From Alphaproteobacteria bacterium (GTDB lineage: Bacteria > Pseudomonadota > Alphaproteobacteria > Micropepsales > Micropepsaceae), in NCBI GenBank assembly GCA_947465395.1, contig CANIAL010000002.1, forward strand, positions 62,001 through 126,000: a stretch of DNA of 64,000 bases, written 5' to 3'. Position numbers and translations under genes: made by a program. Below, in pieces: positions 48,657 through 59,462 of the stretch (positions are counted from its first letter, which is position 1; every line of letters begins with the position of its first letter). Below the pieces are notes generated by a model, which was given only the letters and a program-made list of their open reading frames with translations, did no database searches and had not been told where the DNA came from.

Positions 48657-51305
48657 TTATTCGCCCGCCACCGGTTCCGGCTTCTTCTTGGCCTTGGGCT
48701 TGGCGGCAGCCTTCTTCTTGGCCGCGGGCTTCTTGTCCGTTGCGGCCTTTTCCTTGGGCGCAGGCTTTTCCTTGGCCGCGGGCTTGGCTTTTGGCGCTGT
48801 CTTCTTCTTTTTCTTCTTCTTGCCGCCGCCCTTGGCTTCGCGTTCCGCGATCATCACCAGCGCCTGTTCCAGGGTGACGCTGAGGGGATCGGTGGCTTCG
48901 GGAATGGTGGCGTTGGTGGAGCCGTCACTGACATAGGGGCCGAACTTGCCCTTCAGCACCTTGATGACATTGCCGTCGGCATCCGCGCCCAACTCCTTCA
49001 GCGCTTCCGGCCCGCGCCGTCCGCCCCGCGCCTTTTTCTCGGCCAGGATGGTGACGGCATGGTTGAGGCCGATGTTGAAGACATCCTCCGGCGTTTCCAG
49101 GGACGCATACTTCCCGTCATGCGCCACGTAAGGCCCAAAGCGGCCGAAATTGGCGGTGATCATTTTCTGGTCTTCGGGATGCAGGCCCACTTCACGCGGC
49201 AGGGACAGCAGTTTCACCGCCATCGCCAGATCCACTTCGGCCAGGTCGGTGCCCTTGGGCAGGCCCGACCGCTTGGGTTTCTTGTCTTCGCCCAGCTGCA
49301 CATAAGGCCCGAAACGGCCTGACCGCAGTGTCACCATGGTCTCGGTGCCGGGGAACAGGCCCAGCTCGCGCGGCCCCGCATCGCCTTCGCCCGGCTTGGC
49401 GCCGATCTGGCGGGTGAAGCGGCATTCGGGATAATTGGTGCAGCCCACGAAAGCGCCAAAACGGCCCAGCTTCAGGTTCAAACGGCCATCGGCACAGGAC
49501 GGGCATTTGCGCGGGTCCGCGCCGTCTTCGCCCGCCGGGAAAATATGCGGCCCCAATATGCCTTCCAGCGTGTCAATGACATCGCGGATCTTCAGGTCCT
49601 TGGTGCCGGCCACGGCGGCGGAAAAATCCGTCCAGAAATCGCGCAGCAGTGTTTTCCAGTTCAGCGCACCCGCCGAAACCTCGTCCAGCTTTTCTTCCAG
49701 GTCGGCGGTGAAGTCGTACTCCACATAGCGCGGGAAAAAGCTTTTCAGGAAGGTGGTGACAAGGCGACCCTTGTCCTCGGGATAAAAGCGCCCGCGGTCC
49801 TGGCGCACATAGGCGCGGTCGCGCAGGGTGGACAGGATGGTGGCATAGGTGGAGGGGCGACCAATGCCCAATTCCTCCAGCCTTTTCACCAGGCTGGCTT
49901 CGGAAAAGCGCGGCGGCGGTTCGGTGAAATGCTGTTCCGGCGTCACTTTTTCCAGGCTGGCCTTGTCCCCGGCGGCAACGGCGGGAAGCTTTGAGCCTTC
50001 TTCGTCACCGGTTTCGTCCTGGCCTTCTTGGTACAGGGTCAAAAAGCCGTCGAACACCGTGACGGTGCCTGTGGCGCGCAGCGTGATCTTTCCGTCGCCC
50101 GACACCACATCCACGGTGGTGCGTTCCTGTTCGGCGGATTCCATCTGGCTGGCCACGGCGCGCTTCCAGATCAATTCGTAAAGCCGCGCGGAATCGCCTT
50201 CCAGATACTTGCTCACTTCTTCCGGCGTGCGCGCGAAGCTGGTGGGGCGCACCGCTTCATGCGCTTCCTGGGCATTCTTGGCCTTGGAGACATAGGCGCG
50301 CGGCGCGGCGGGCACGTAACGCTTGCCATACTTGTCGCCGATCACGGCGCGGGCGTCGGCAATGGCTTCCGGCACCATGGTGATGCCGTCGGTTCGCATA
50401 TAGGTGATCAGGCCGGTGGTCTCGCCGCCGATCTCCACGCCTTCATACAGACCCTGCGCCACCTGCATGGTGCGCTTGGCAGCAAAGCCCAGCTTGCGCG
50501 ATGCTTCCTGTTGAAGCGTGGAGGTGATGAAGGGCGGCGACGGGTTGCGCTTGACCGGCTTGGCTTCGACGCTGTTGATCTTGAAGCTCTGCGCCTTGAT
50601 GGCGTCCACGGCTTTGGTGGCGTCGGCTTCATTGGTCAGGGACAGTTTTTCGATCTTCTTGCCGTCCAGCTGGATCAGGCGGGCGGCGAAAGTACCTGCG
50701 GGCGCGGCCAGCTCGGTATCAATGCTCCAATATTCCTGGTTCCGGAACGCCTCGATTTCCATTTCGCGCTCGACCACCAGACGCAAGGCCACGCTCTGCA
50801 CACGGCCGGCGGAACGGGCGCCCGGCAATTTGCGCCACAGCACGGGCGACAGCGTGAAGCCCACCAGGTAATCCAGCGCCCGGCGCGCCAGGTATGCGTC
50901 CACCAGTTCCTCGTTGATCTGGCGGGGATGCTTGATGGCTTCCAGGATGGCGGACTTGGTGACGGCGTTGAACACCACGCGTTCGACGGGAATCTTGCCC
51001 AGCAGCTTTTTCTGCTTCAGCACTTCCAGCAGATGCCAGGAAATCGCCTCGCCCTCGCGGTCGGGGTCGGTGGCCAGGATCAGCCGGTCGGCGCCCTTCA
51101 CGGCATTGGCGATGTCGCGGACCTTGCCCTCGGCCCGGCCATCCACTTCCCAGACCATGGAGAAATCATCGTCCGGCTTGACCGAGCCGTCCTTGGACGG
51201 CAGGTCGCGGATATGCCCGAAACTGGCCAGCACTTTATAATCAGAGCCCAGATACTTGTTGATGGCTTTGACCTTGCCGGGGGATTCGACGATCAGGACA
51301 TTCAT
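48657..51305 (-). CDS. topA: DNA topoisomerase I
   Basis: 882 residues from MNVLIVESPGKVKAINKYLG (the ATG at 51305; a start 12 residues upstream is less likely). TOPRIM acidic residues in DPDREGEAISWH, catalytic Tyr in GLITYMRTDG near residue 301, one C4 zinc finger (CPSC ... CTNYPEC), several C-terminal repeats (LGRFGAFVGC, RFGPYVQLGEDK, GKFGPYVSDG), and a Lys/Ala/Pro-rich tail of about 50 residues. It relaxes negative supercoils. Tight junction with rnr: TAA then TTG. Confidence 0.96.
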   Translation of the reverse strand: MNVLIVESPGKVKAINKYLGSDYKVLASFGHIRDLPSKDGSVKPDDDFSMVWEVDGRAEGKVRDIANAVKGADRLILATDPDREGEAISWHLLEVLKQKKLLGKIPVERVVFNAVTKSAILEAIKHPRQINEELVDAYLARRALDYLVGFTLSPVLWRKLPGARSAGRVQSVALRLVVEREMEIEAFRNQEYWSIDTELAAPAGTFAARLIQLDGKKIEKLSLTNEADATKAVDAIKAQSFKINSVEAKPVKRNPSPPFITSTLQQEASRKLGFAAKRTMQVAQGLYEGVEIGGETTGLITYMRTDGITMVPEAIADARAVIGDKYGKRYVPAAPRAYVSKAKNAQEAHEAVRPTSFARTPEEVSKYLEGDSARLYELIWKRAVASQMESAEQERTTVDVVSGDGKITLRATGTVTVFDGFLTLYQEGQDETGDEEGSKLPAVAAGDKASLEKVTPEQHFTEPPPRFSEASLVKRLEELGIGRPSTYATILSTLRDRAYVRQDRGRFYPEDKGRLVTTFLKSFFPRYVEYDFTADLEEKLDEVSAGALNWKTLLRDFWTDFSAAVAGTKDLKIRDVIDTLEGILGPHIFPAGEDGADPRKCPSCADGRLNLKLGRFGAFVGCTNYPECRFTRQIGAKPGEGDAGPRELGLFPGTETMVTLRSGRFGPYVQLGEDKKPKRSGLPKGTDLAEVDLAMAVKLLSLPREVGLHPEDQKMITANFGRFGPYVAHDGKYASLETPEDVFNIGLNHAVTILAEKKARGGRRGPEALKELGADADGNVIKVLKGKFGPYVSDGSTNATIPEATDPLSVTLEQALVMIAEREAKGGGKKKKKKKTAPKAKPAAKEKPAPKEKAATDKKPAAKKKAAAKPKAKKKPEPVAGE

Positions 51306-51560
51306 CAGGGGCGGGGACCTAAAACAGGGGCCTTTTGCCACCCCGGCCCGACCATGCGGCCAGAAAGGGCGGAAACCGGACTTTTTTGCGAAATCGGGCG
51401 GGACACTGATGTAAGGGGGAACAGGCTGTCAACAATGCCGCCTTGTAGCATTGCAACCCTAAATATATATTGAAAGGAAATTTACCATGATTTAAAACCT
51501 AGGGTGGCATAATGGGAAGAGTGCAGAACCATGAGCCACCGAAGCGCCGGGGTGCCCGCC

Positions 51561-51854
51561 ATGCCCAAAATCAGCCCTTTGCAGCCCATTACCTCCCCGG
51601 AAACCGCCACCTATATCGGCGACCTGCTGGAATCTTTGCGAAAAATCGCCCGCACCCAGGGGTTGAACCTCCTGGCGCACCTCCTGGAACTGGCGGTGGT
51701 GGAGGCCAAGGCAGTCCGCAAGGACGGCGAATCAGTCCCGGTTCAGAACCCGGTTCAGAACAATGTGACGGCCCTGGTGACTAAACCCAGCTCACCCCAT
51801 TGCCCGGATGACGGCGGCAGCGTCCCGCCAGTTCCAGCTCCAGAAGAACCGTAA
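51561..51854 (+). CDS. Small conserved-looking helical protein
   Basis: 97 residues from MPKISPLQPITSPETATYIG; an in-frame ATG ten codons upstream (51531) is an alternative. The first half is a clear amphipathic helical unit (YIGDLLESLRKIARTQGLNL, LAHLLELAVVEAKAVRKDGE), a pattern I associate with short alphaproteobacterial hypothetical proteins. The C-terminal 35 residues (Pro/Val-rich) overlap the end of dprA on the other strand by 74 bases. Function unknown. Confidence 0.6.
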   Translation: MPKISPLQPITSPETATYIGDLLESLRKIARTQGLNLLAHLLELAVVEAKAVRKDGESVPVQNPVQNNVTALVTKPSSPHCPDDGGSVPPVPAPEEP

Positions 51855-52869
51855 GCACCGCGGACGCGGGCGCGCCCAACTGCCGGATCAATTCGTCAAT
51901 GGCCACGGGCGCGGGGCCCAGCGCCTGTTCCACCGCGCCGCGAATGCGATCCGCTTCGGCTTCCAGCGCGGCGGTTGAAATGGGCGCTGGCTCCATCACC
52001 CGTTCGGGTTCTGCAAAGCTGCGGTGTGAACCCAGAACCTCCAGAACATCGCCTGCGCCCTGAATCAAGGTGGCGCCATCGCGGATCAATTTGTTGGCAC
52101 CGCGCGCACGCGGGTCCAGCGGCGATCCCGGCACGGCGAAAACCTCGCGCCCCTGTTCGGCGGCATAATTGGCAGTGATGAGAGAGCCGGAGCGTTCCGC
52201 CGCCTCCACCACCACCACGCCCCGCGCCAGCCCCGAGATAAGCCGGTTGCGGCGGGGAAAGTGCCGGGCCTGCGGCGCTTCGCCAAACCGCATTTCCGAT
52301 ATCACCGCGCCGCGTTCGCAGATCTGGCGATAGAGAGTTTCATTCTCCGGCGGATAGACAACATCCACCCCGCCCGCCAGCACGGCGATGGTGCCATGGG
52401 GCAGGGCGGCTTCATGGGCTGCGGAATCAATGCCGCGCGCCATGCCCGACACCACCACCAGCCCCGCTTCGCCCAGATCGCGCGCCAGGTCGGCGGCGAA
52501 TTTGCGCGCCAGGGCCGACGCGTTGCGCGCGCCCACGATGGCGATCATGTCCTTTTGCGGCAATCGGCCCAGGACCGAAATCAGCTGCGGCGGCGGGTCA
52601 AGCGCCGCCAGGCCTTCGGGAAAATCCGGATCGCGCCCGGTGACGATGCGCCCGCCGATTTTCGCCAGGCCCGCCAGTTCGGCTTCGGCGTCTTCCAGCG
52701 ATGCGGCGGTGAAGGTCTTGCCGCCGCCGCGCTGCGCCAGTCTCGGCAATTCCTCCAGCGCGGCAGACGCGCTGCCGAAACGGCCGACAAGATTGCGGAA
52801 GGTGACAGGGCCGATATTCTCCGTGCGCGCCAGCCGTAACCAGGCCAGTGTTTCGCGCTGCGTGGTCAC
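51781..52869 (-). CDS. dprA: DNA processing protein DprA
   Basis: 362 residues from a GTG at 52869 that overlaps the plsY TGA (GTGA). An N-terminal SAM-like domain (TLAWLRLARTENIGP) is followed by a Rossmann fold with VVSGMARGIDSAAHEAAL and RSGSLITANYAAEQGREVFA plus GANKLIRDGA, the DprA signature, and a C-terminal winged-helix part. It loads RecA on incoming single-stranded DNA in transformation. A longer frame to 53094 is antisense-free read-through of plsY and is rejected. Confidence 0.94.
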   Translation of the reverse strand: MTTQRETLAWLRLARTENIGPVTFRNLVGRFGSASAALEELPRLAQRGGGKTFTAASLEDAEAELAGLAKIGGRIVTGRDPDFPEGLAALDPPPQLISVLGRLPQKDMIAIVGARNASALARKFAADLARDLGEAGLVVVSGMARGIDSAAHEAALPHGTIAVLAGGVDVVYPPENETLYRQICERGAVISEMRFGEAPQARHFPRRNRLISGLARGVVVVEAAERSGSLITANYAAEQGREVFAVPGSPLDPRARGANKLIRDGATLIQGAGDVLEVLGSHRSFAEPERVMEPAPISTAALEAEADRIRGAVEQALGPAPVAIDELIRQLGAPASAVLTVLLELELAGRCRRHPGNGVSWV

Positions 52870-53483
52870 GGGCGGGTTTTGGCTTTGGCGCCGATGCGCG
52901 GCTCCTCGCCCCGGGAGAGACGGCGGATATTGTCGCGGTGCATGAACCAGACTAGGGCCGCCAGCACCAGCATCACCGGCACATAATCGCGTTGCCCGAA
53001 CGCGAAGAAATAGGCCGGCGTCAGCGCCAGCATGATCAGCGCGGCCAACGAAGAAATGCGCCATACCGCGCCCGCCAGCGCCCAGGTGAGACAAGCGGCA
53101 ACACCGGCGGGCCAGAACAATGCCAGCGACACGCCCAGGAATGTGGCCACGCCCTTGCCGCCATGGAAACGCAGCCAGACGGGATAGACATGGCCCAGCA
53201 CGGCGGCCAGGGCGGCGAAAATCTCAGCCCCCGGCGACAACCAAAGATGCGCGATCAAAACCGCGCCCGCGCCCTTGGCGCCATCACACAGAAGCGTTGC
53301 CGCCGCCGCCCATGTCTTGCCGGTGCGAAGGACATTGGTGGCGCCGATATTGCCCGAGCCCACTTTGCGCAGGTCGCCCGCGCCACTCATCCAGGCGAAA
53401 AATATGCCGAACGGAATGGAGCCAAGCAGATAGCCAAGCGCCAGCGCCTCAAGGGCATGCATCAATGGAATGGTCCCCGCCAT
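52866..53483 (-). CDS. plsY: Glycerol-3-phosphate acyltransferase PlsY
   Basis: 205 residues, five membrane segments. Conserved loops: YLLGSIPFGIFFAW, VGSGNIGATNVLRTGKTWAA (acyl phosphate motif) and HVYPVWLRFHGGKGVATFLG. It transfers an acyl group from acyl phosphate to glycerol 3-phosphate, the first step of phospholipid synthesis. A Met seven residues later (53462) is an alternative start; the longer form matches the usual alphaproteobacterial length before the first helix. Coupled to dprA by a four-base overlap. Confidence 0.93.
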   Translation of the reverse strand: MAGTIPLMHALEALALGYLLGSIPFGIFFAWMSGAGDLRKVGSGNIGATNVLRTGKTWAAAATLLCDGAKGAGAVLIAHLWLSPGAEIFAALAAVLGHVYPVWLRFHGGKGVATFLGVSLALFWPAGVAACLTWALAGAVWRISSLAALIMLALTPAYFFAFGQRDYVPVMLVLAALVWFMHRDNIRRLSRGEEPRIGAKAKTRP

Positions 53484-53529
53484 GACCCGACGATGACAGG
53501 GATCGCCTCAAAAATCCATCGGCCGAAAT

Positions 53530-54840
53530 CTAGCTGCGGCTAAAGACGCATTCCCCGCCCACAAAGGTTTTCTGGGCGCGGCCCTGGAAACGGCGGCCTT
53601 CAAAGGCGGTGTTGCGGGCGCGTGACGAAAGCTTCGTCTCGTCCACCACGAAAGGCTCGTTTTCGTCCAGCAGCACCAGATCGGCGGGCGCGCCCTTGGC
53701 CAATGTGCCGCCGGCAAGGCCAAGGATGCGGGCAGGCGATGCCGTCAGGGTATTCAATATATGGGGCAGGGCGGCGCCGCTTTCATGGCAAAGGTTCAGG
53801 GCGGCGGGCAGCAAAGTCTCAAGCCCCACCGCACCGAACGCAGCGGAGGCGAAAGGCTGGCGCTTGGTGTCCGCGCCCTGCGGCTCATGGCTGGAAACGA
53901 TGACGTCGATCACGCCGCTCATCACGCCTTCCACCATGGCGGCGCGGTCGGCTTCGCATCGCAGCGGCGGCTTCACTTTGCGGAATGTGTAATAGGCGCC
54001 CACATCCAGCTCGTTCAGGATCAGGTGATGGGCGGACACGCCGCATGTGACGGGCAATCCCCGCGCCTTGGCCTTGGCGATGGCGTCCAGCGCGGCGCGG
54101 GTGGAAATCTGGCCAAAGTGATAACGCGCGCCGGTCAGCTCAACCAGGCGCAAATCACGCTCCACGATGATGACTTCCGCCATGGCGGGCGCTGCGGGCA
54201 GGCCTGCGCGGGTGGCGAATTCGCTTTCGGTTATGGCCGCGCCTTCCACCAGGTCGGTATCCTCGGCATGGCCCACCACCAGCGCGCCGAAACCGGCGGC
54301 ATAGCTCAGCGCCCGGCGCATCACGCGCGCGTTGGCCACGGTCTGGTCGCCATCGGTGAAGGCGACGGCGCCCGCTTCCATGAGGAGGCCCATTTCCGTC
54401 ATGACCTCGCCCTTGAGCTTGCGGGTCAGCGCCGCCATGGGCGCCACGCGCACCTTTGCCGTGGCGCTGGCGCGGCGCAGGATGAAATCCACCAGCGAGG
54501 GTTCATCGATCACCGGGTCGGTGTTGGGCATCACCACCATGGTGGTGACGCCGCCGGCCGCCGCTGCCTCGCTGGCCGAATGCAGCGTCTCGCGATGCTC
54601 GCTGCCCGGCTCGCCGGTAAAGACGCGGCAGTCAATCAGCCCCGGCGCCAGCACCAGCCCGCGGCAGTCAATGATCTCGGGATCGTTTTTGTCGGCATCG
54701 TTGAACAGGCGGGGGCCAATGTCGGCGATCCTGCCATTCTCGACCAACAGGCCGCCCTTGACGTCCAGGTTGCTGGCCGGATCAATCAGCCGCGCATTGC
54801 GGAAGGCGAGGCGGCCTGTTTTTCCAGAGGGGCCGGTCAT
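53530..54840 (-). CDS. pyrC: Dihydroorotase-like protein lacking metal ligands
   Basis: 436 residues with the dihydroorotase fold: [20 protein letters not shown] near residue 60, [20 protein letters not shown], and [14 protein letters not shown]. But the class I metal motif DxHxH reads DCRVF, so both histidines are missing, and the late catalytic region (usually T-D-HAPH) reads VSSHEPQ. This matches the inactive PyrC' that scaffolds aspartate transcarbamoylase in Pseudomonas. It overlaps pyrB by four bases, supporting complex formation. A true dihydroorotase should exist elsewhere. Confidence 0.9.
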   Translation of the reverse strand: MTGPSGKTGRLAFRNARLIDPASNLDVKGGLLVENGRIADIGPRLFNDADKNDPEIIDCRGLVLAPGLIDCRVFTGEPGSEHRETLHSASEAAAAGGVTTMVVMPNTDPVIDEPSLVDFILRRASATAKVRVAPMAALTRKLKGEVMTEMGLLMEAGAVAFTDGDQTVANARVMRRALSYAAGFGALVVGHAEDTDLVEGAAITESEFATRAGLPAAPAMAEVIIVERDLRLVELTGARYHFGQISTRAALDAIAKAKARGLPVTCGVSAHHLILNELDVGAYYTFRKVKPPLRCEADRAAMVEGVMSGVIDVIVSSHEPQGADTKRQPFASAAFGAVGLETLLPAALNLCHESGAALPHILNTLTASPARILGLAGGTLAKGAPADLVLLDENEPFVVDETKLSSRARNTAFEGRRFQGRAQKTFVGGECVFSRS

Positions 54841-55784
54841 GCGAAGCCCCTGCTGAGCGCGTCCAGCACCGCCATGCGGATGGCGACGCCCATCTCCACT
54901 TGTTCGGCGATCAGGCTGACATCCAGGTCGTCGGCAATGTCGGATGAAATCTCCACACCCCGGTTCATGGGGCCGGGATGCATCACCAGCGCGCCGGGTC
55001 TGGCGCGCGCCAGCTTTTCCCGGTCCAGGCCAAAGAAGCGGAAATATTCGCGGGCAGAGGGGACGAATGCGCCGGTCATGCGCTCAAGCTGCAAGCGCAG
55101 CATCATCACGATGTCGGCATCTTTCAGGCCCGCCTGCATGTCGGTGAAGATTTCCACGCCCAGCCGGTCCACGCCGGTGGGCAAAAGCGTGCGCGGCGCC
55201 ACCAGCCGCACCCGCGCCCCCATCATGGACAGAAGGCGGATGTTGGAGCGGGCCACGCGTGAGTGAAGGATGTCCCCGCAGATGGCGACCACCAGCCCCT
55301 CGAAGCTCTTGCGGCGGCGGCGGATGGTCAGCGCATCCAGCAGCGCCTGTGTGGGATGTTCATGCGCGCCGTCGCCGGCATTGACCACGCTGCAATCCAG
55401 CTTGCGCGACAGAAGTTCGGCCGCGCCCGAATCCTGGTGGCGCACCACCAATATGTCGGGCCGCATGGCGTTCAATGTGGCGGCGGTGTCGATCAAGGTC
55501 TCGCCCTTCGACACGGACGACGTCTTCACCGACATGTTGAGGACATCCGCGCCCAGGCGCTTGCCCGCCAGCTCGAAACTGGACTGGGTGCGGGTGGAGG
55601 CCTCGAAGAACAGATTGATCAGTGTACGGCCCTTCAGCAGGGCGGTCTTCTTGTCGGGCGCACGGCTCTGCGCGACATAGGTCTCCGCCAGATCCAGCAG
55701 GCCGGTGACGTGGGACGCGGAAAGGCCTTCGATGCCCAGCAGATTGCCGGTTGGCAGAAGGGGGCCTGATTTGGCGCTGGTCAT
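54837..55784 (-). CDS. pyrB: Aspartate carbamoyltransferase catalytic subunit
   Basis: 315 residues. Carbamoyl-phosphate site [20 protein letters not shown], second-domain [14 protein letters not shown], and later [11 protein letters not shown]. Catalyses the committed step of pyrimidine synthesis. It is the first gene of pyrB-pyrC-plsY-dprA. With no pyrI in view and a dihydroorotase-like partner directly downstream, a PyrB-PyrC' dodecamer is likely. Confidence 0.96.
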   Translation of the reverse strand: MTSAKSGPLLPTGNLLGIEGLSASHVTGLLDLAETYVAQSRAPDKKTALLKGRTLINLFFEASTRTQSSFELAGKRLGADVLNMSVKTSSVSKGETLIDTAATLNAMRPDILVVRHQDSGAAELLSRKLDCSVVNAGDGAHEHPTQALLDALTIRRRRKSFEGLVVAICGDILHSRVARSNIRLLSMMGARVRLVAPRTLLPTGVDRLGVEIFTDMQAGLKDADIVMMLRLQLERMTGAFVPSAREYFRFFGLDREKLARARPGALVMHPGPMNRGVEISSDIADDLDVSLIAEQVEMGVAIRMAVLDALSRGFA

Positions 55785-55858
55785 TAAAACCCGGCTTATA
55801 AGGAGACACCCCGGTCAGGGCAAGAAAAGTTTTGCAACAGTGTTAAAGAGATTCTTTG

Positions 55859-57163
55859 TTAAATGGACTCTGGGGCCATTTCCTCCAGCGATTTCCCCGC
55901 AGGCTCGGGCAGGAACAGGATCGCCAGCAGGGACAGGGGAATGCTGGCCAGCAATATGCGAATGGCCGGGCCATGGCCGCCAAACCGGTCATAGAAATAA
56001 CCCTCCAGCGCCAGGGCCAGCGCGCCCGTCAGGATTTCCACCAGGTAACGCAGGCCCGATACCGTGGCGCGATACCGCGTGGGCACGATCTCCAGCGCGA
56101 AACCGGCCAGCAGCGCCTGGCCGGAAAAGAATCCAAAAAATCCCAGCACCCAAAGCGGCGCCAGCCACAGACCGCTGGCCGAATAGAAAAGGAAAAATCC
56201 CCCGCCTGCGATGGCGATGACGACGGCGGTGACGGGCCTGCGGCCCCAGCGGTCGCTGAAACGCCCCGCGGTGATCGCCATCGCCAGGCCCATCAGCCCG
56301 CCCGGGATCAAAAGCGCCGTCACCTGACCGGGCGTGTAGTGATGCACGCTTTGCAGATATTTCGACGCCAGCACCGAGGCTGGCCCCATGGCGAATCCGA
56401 AACCGCCTACGGCGGCCAGCAATGCCGCCAGCCGCGCCGGATGCTGGCGCAAAAGATCGCGCAGCAATGCCCATGCCTGTGCGGCGCGGCCTGACAGGGC
56501 GGTCACCTGTTTGCGGGCGGCGAAGCGGCGCGTTTCCGGCAGGCTGCGCCGCAAGTAAGCCACCGCGAACAGCGGCACCGCGCCGATCACATACAGCGCC
56601 CGCCAGCCGAACGGCAGCAGATTGACGGCGGCGAACACCAGCGCCGCCAGTCCGGCGCCGAAATAATCCATGGCGCTGAGGGTGCCGCTGGCCCAGCCGC
56701 GCGCACCCGCCGCCACTTCCTCGGCGATCACCACGAAACACAGCATCTCCTCGGCATAACTGAAGACGCGTGTGAAGAACTGCGCCCAGACAAATTGCTC
56801 ATAGGTGCCTGTGGCCGCGGTCGCCAGGGTGGCGATGGCCTGTCCCATAATGGTGACCAGCAGCAGCCGCCGCCGTCCCACAATGTCCGCCGACGCGGCG
56901 ATCAGCAGCGCCGCCAGCGCCGCCAGCCGGAAGTTGGCCACGGTCAGCGCCACCTGGTTTTCGGGAATATGGAAGCTGGCCTGTATCTGCGGCACCGCCA
57001 GGCCAAAGACATTCATGTCATAGCCGGCGAACAGCGCCGCCATGCCCACAAGCAGGAAAACCCGTTCCTGCCGCCAGCGCATGGGGCCAAGCACCGGATC
57101 AACCGGCGGCCGCAATCCCGGCGGCAGCCAGCGGAAGCGCGCGATGGCGTTGTCGTCTCTCAT
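55859..57163 (-). CDS. MFS transporter
   Basis: 434 residues, twelve membrane segments. Motif A-like [17 protein letters not shown] in the first loop, a sugar-porter style LPETRR after helix 6 and [15 protein letters not shown] in the second half. [20 protein letters not shown] in helix 1 carries an acidic residue typical of H+-coupled porters. Substrate unknown. It overlaps the ruvX stop by four bases, so it is translated with ruvX. Confidence 0.9.
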   Translation of the reverse strand: MRDDNAIARFRWLPPGLRPPVDPVLGPMRWRQERVFLLVGMAALFAGYDMNVFGLAVPQIQASFHIPENQVALTVANFRLAALAALLIAASADIVGRRRLLLVTIMGQAIATLATAATGTYEQFVWAQFFTRVFSYAEEMLCFVVIAEEVAAGARGWASGTLSAMDYFGAGLAALVFAAVNLLPFGWRALYVIGAVPLFAVAYLRRSLPETRRFAARKQVTALSGRAAQAWALLRDLLRQHPARLAALLAAVGGFGFAMGPASVLASKYLQSVHHYTPGQVTALLIPGGLMGLAMAITAGRFSDRWGRRPVTAVVIAIAGGGFFLFYSASGLWLAPLWVLGFFGFFSGQALLAGFALEIVPTRYRATVSGLRYLVEILTGALALALEGYFYDRFGGHGPAIRILLASIPLSLLAILFLPEPAGKSLEEMAPESI

Positions 57164-57633
57164 CGGGGAATTGTCCTGAGGCGATCCAGCGCGTTTTGCA
57201 GGATATAGGCGGCTGCCATCTTGTCCACGACCTGCGCCCTGCGGCGGCGCGATGTGTCGGCGTCCAGCAAGGTGCGCGTCACCGCGCCGGTGGAAAGCCG
57301 CTCATCCTGGAAGATCAGGGGCAGGGGCGAGCGGGCCACCCAGTTGCGGCCAAAGGCCCTTGCCGACTGGGCGCTGGGACCGTCCGATCCGTCCATGTTC
57401 AGGGGCAGGCCCACCACCAGCCCCCCCACGCCCTGAGTGCCTATTATAATGTCGAGCTTCGCGGCATCGGCGGCGAATTTGCCCCGTTTCAGGGTGTCGA
57501 AGGGGGTGGCCACGGTCAAAAGCCTGTCCGATAGGGCGAGGCCCACGGTCTTTTCCCCCAGGTCCAGCCCCAAAAGGCGCAAATCCCGCGCCAAAGGCGC
57601 CTTGGCCAGATCGTCCAGGCTCAGGATCGGCAT
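57160..57633 (-). CDS. ruvX: Pre-16S rRNA nuclease / Holliday junction resolvase-like YqgF
   Basis: 157 residues from [14 protein letters not shown]. RNase H-like fold: [16 protein letters not shown] (first catalytic Asp), [30 protein letters not shown] (Glu) and [14 protein letters not shown] (final Asp). In E. coli YqgF processes 16S rRNA ends. A longer frame toward 57957 is antisense to gatC and is not used. Divergent from gatCAB. Confidence 0.93.
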   Translation of the reverse strand: MPILSLDDLAKAPLARDLRLLGLDLGEKTVGLALSDRLLTVATPFDTLKRGKFAADAAKLDIIIGTQGVGGLVVGLPLNMDGSDGPSAQSARAFGRNWVARSPLPLIFQDERLSTGAVTRTLLDADTSRRRRAQVVDKMAAAYILQNALDRLRTIPR

Positions 57634-57708
57634 GAATTCCCCACGCTTGCCAGCTTTGGCCCCGGTTGCTAGCAAGACCCCATCATTTCTAACACAACAG
57701 GAAGCTTC

Positions 57709-57996
57709 ATGTCCGTTGACCGGGACACTGTGCGCCGCATCGCCAAGCTGGCCCGGCTGGCCGTGCCGGAAGAGCGGCTGGACCAGCTGGCCGGCGAGCT
57801 GAACGGCATTTTCACCTGGGTGGAAATGCTGAACGAGGTGGATGTGACGGGCGTGCCCGCCATGACATCGGTGGTGGCGCAGAAGCTGAAATGGCGCGTG
57901 GACGAAGTGAATGACGGCGGCCAGGCCCAGGCCTTGATGGCCAATGCCCCCGCCCATGAAGAGACATTCTTCGTGGTGCCCAAGGTGGTGGAATGA
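57709..57996 (+). CDS. gatC: Glutamyl-tRNA(Gln)/Asp-tRNA(Asn) amidotransferase subunit C
   Basis: 95 residues starting [20 protein letters not shown], with [20 protein letters not shown] and the extended C-terminus VVPKVVE of GatC. GGAAG is six bases upstream. It wraps around GatA and GatB to stabilise the complex. It overlaps gatA by four bases. Confidence 0.95.
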   Translation: MSVDRDTVRRIAKLARLAVPEERLDQLAGELNGIFTWVEMLNEVDVTGVPAMTSVVAQKLKWRVDEVNDGGQAQALMANAPAHEETFFVVPKVVE

Positions 57997-59462
57997 GCAA
58001 TTTCACGCTTGCCTCCGCCCGCGACGCGCTGAAGGCCAAAAAGATTTCGTCAAAAGAACTGACCACGGCTTACATCAAGGCGGTGGAGGCGGCGCGCCCG
58101 CTCAACGCCTATATCACCGAGACGCCGGACAAGGCGCTGGAGATGGCGGCGGCTTCCGATGCGCGGCTGGCAAAGGGCGAAGGCGGCGCGCTGGAAGGCC
58201 TGCCGCTGGCAATCAAGGACCTGTTCTGCACCAAGGGCGTCCGCACCACGGCGGGCAGTAAGATACTGGGCAATTTCATCCCGCCGTACGAATCCACCGT
58301 CACCGCCAATCTCTGGAAGGCGGGCGCTGTGATGTTGGGCAAGACGAATCTGGACGAATTCGCCATGGGTTCGTCCAACGAGACCAGCGCGTCCGGGCCG
58401 GTGTTCAATCCGTGGCGTGACGGGACCAAGAAACTCGTGCCGGGCGGTTCATCCGGCGGTTCGGCTTCGGCCGTGGCTGGCGATCTTTGTTTGGCCGCCA
58501 CCGGCACTGACACGGGCGGCTCCATCCGCCAGCCCGCCGCCATCACCGGCATCGTGGGGTTGAAGCCGACTTACGGCCGCTGTTCGCGCTGGGGCATCGT
58601 GGCGTTCGCCTCCTCGCTGGACCAGGCCGGTCCCATGACCAAGACGGTACGCGATGCCGCCATCCTGCTGGGCAGCATGGCCAGCATTGATCCCAAGGAT
58701 TCCACCAGCACCGACCTGCCGGTGCCGGATTATGAAAAGGCGCTGGAAGGCGGCATCAAGGGCCTGCGCGTGGGCATCCCGCGCGAATACCGCATGGATG
58801 GCGCGCCGCCGGAAATCGCAGCCCTGTGGGACAAGGGCGCGGAATGGCTGAAGGCGCAGGGGGCCGAGATTGTCGAAGTCTCGCTGCCCCACACCAAATA
58901 CGCGCTGCCCACCTATTACATCGTGGCGCCCGCCGAAGCGTCCTCGAACCTGGCCCGCTATGACGGGGTGCGCTTTGGCCACCGCGCCAAGGACGTGAAG
59001 GGCATCACCGATCTTTACGAGAAAAGCCGCGCCGAGGGTTTCGGGCTGGAAGTTCAGCGCCGCATCCTGATCGGCACCTATGTTTTGTCGTCGGGCTATT
59101 ACGACGCCTATTACGCCCGCGCCCAGAAGCTGCGCACGCTCATTGCCCGCGACTTCACCGAGGCGTACACGCAATGCGACGTGCTCCTCACCCCCGCCAC
59201 GCCGGGTCCCGCCTTTGGCCTTGGCGAGAACAGCGATGACCCGGTGGCGATGTATCTGAACGACGTCTTCACCGTCACCGTGAACCTGGCCGGTCTGCCC
59301 GGTCTTTCCGTGCCCGCGGGCCTGACGGCGGGCGGCTTGCCGCTGGGCCTGCAGCTGATCGGCAAGGCTTTTGACGAAGGCACGCTCCTGCGCGCCGGGC
59401 TGGCGCTGGAAACGGCCGCCAACTTCACCCACAAGCCCGCCAACTGGTGGAGCGCATCATGA
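57993..59462 (+). CDS. gatA: Glutamyl-tRNA(Gln)/Asp-tRNA(Asn) amidotransferase subunit A
   Basis: 489 residues, amidase signature family. Catalytic Lys in [11 protein letters not shown] near residue 74, cis-Ser and nucleophile Ser in [15 protein letters not shown] and [13 protein letters not shown]. It hydrolyses glutamine and channels ammonia to GatB. Presence of the complex implies glutaminyl- or asparaginyl-tRNA is made indirectly. Overlaps gatB by four bases. Confidence 0.97.
   Translation: MSNFTLASARDALKAKKISSKELTTAYIKAVEAARPLNAYITETPDKALEMAAASDARLAKGEGGALEGLPLAIKDLFCTKGVRTTAGSKILGNFIPPYESTVTANLWKAGAVMLGKTNLDEFAMGSSNETSASGPVFNPWRDGTKKLVPGGSSGGSASAVAGDLCLAATGTDTGGSIRQPAAITGIVGLKPTYGRCSRWGIVAFASSLDQAGPMTKTVRDAAILLGSMASIDPKDSTSTDLPVPDYEKALEGGIKGLRVGIPREYRMDGAPPEIAALWDKGAEWLKAQGAEIVEVSLPHTKYALPTYYIVAPAEASSNLARYDGVRFGHRAKDVKGITDLYEKSRAEGFGLEVQRRILIGTYVLSSGYYDAYYARAQKLRTLIARDFTEAYTQCDVLLTPATPGPAFGLGENSDDPVAMYLNDVFTVTVNLAGLPGLSVPAGLTAGGLPLGLQLIGKAFDEGTLLRAGLALETAANFTHKPANWWSAS

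Noticed and set aside
50028..51473. 481-codon frame antisense to topA
   Set aside because: Low-complexity His/Gly composition and complete overlap with topA.
52870..53094. N-terminal extension of dprA
   Set aside because: This part lies within plsY in another frame; the GTG at 52869 gives a normal DprA N-terminus and a GTGA overlap.
53761..55266. 501-codon frame antisense to pyrC-pyrB
   Set aside because: Runs across two confirmed genes and has no recognisable domain.
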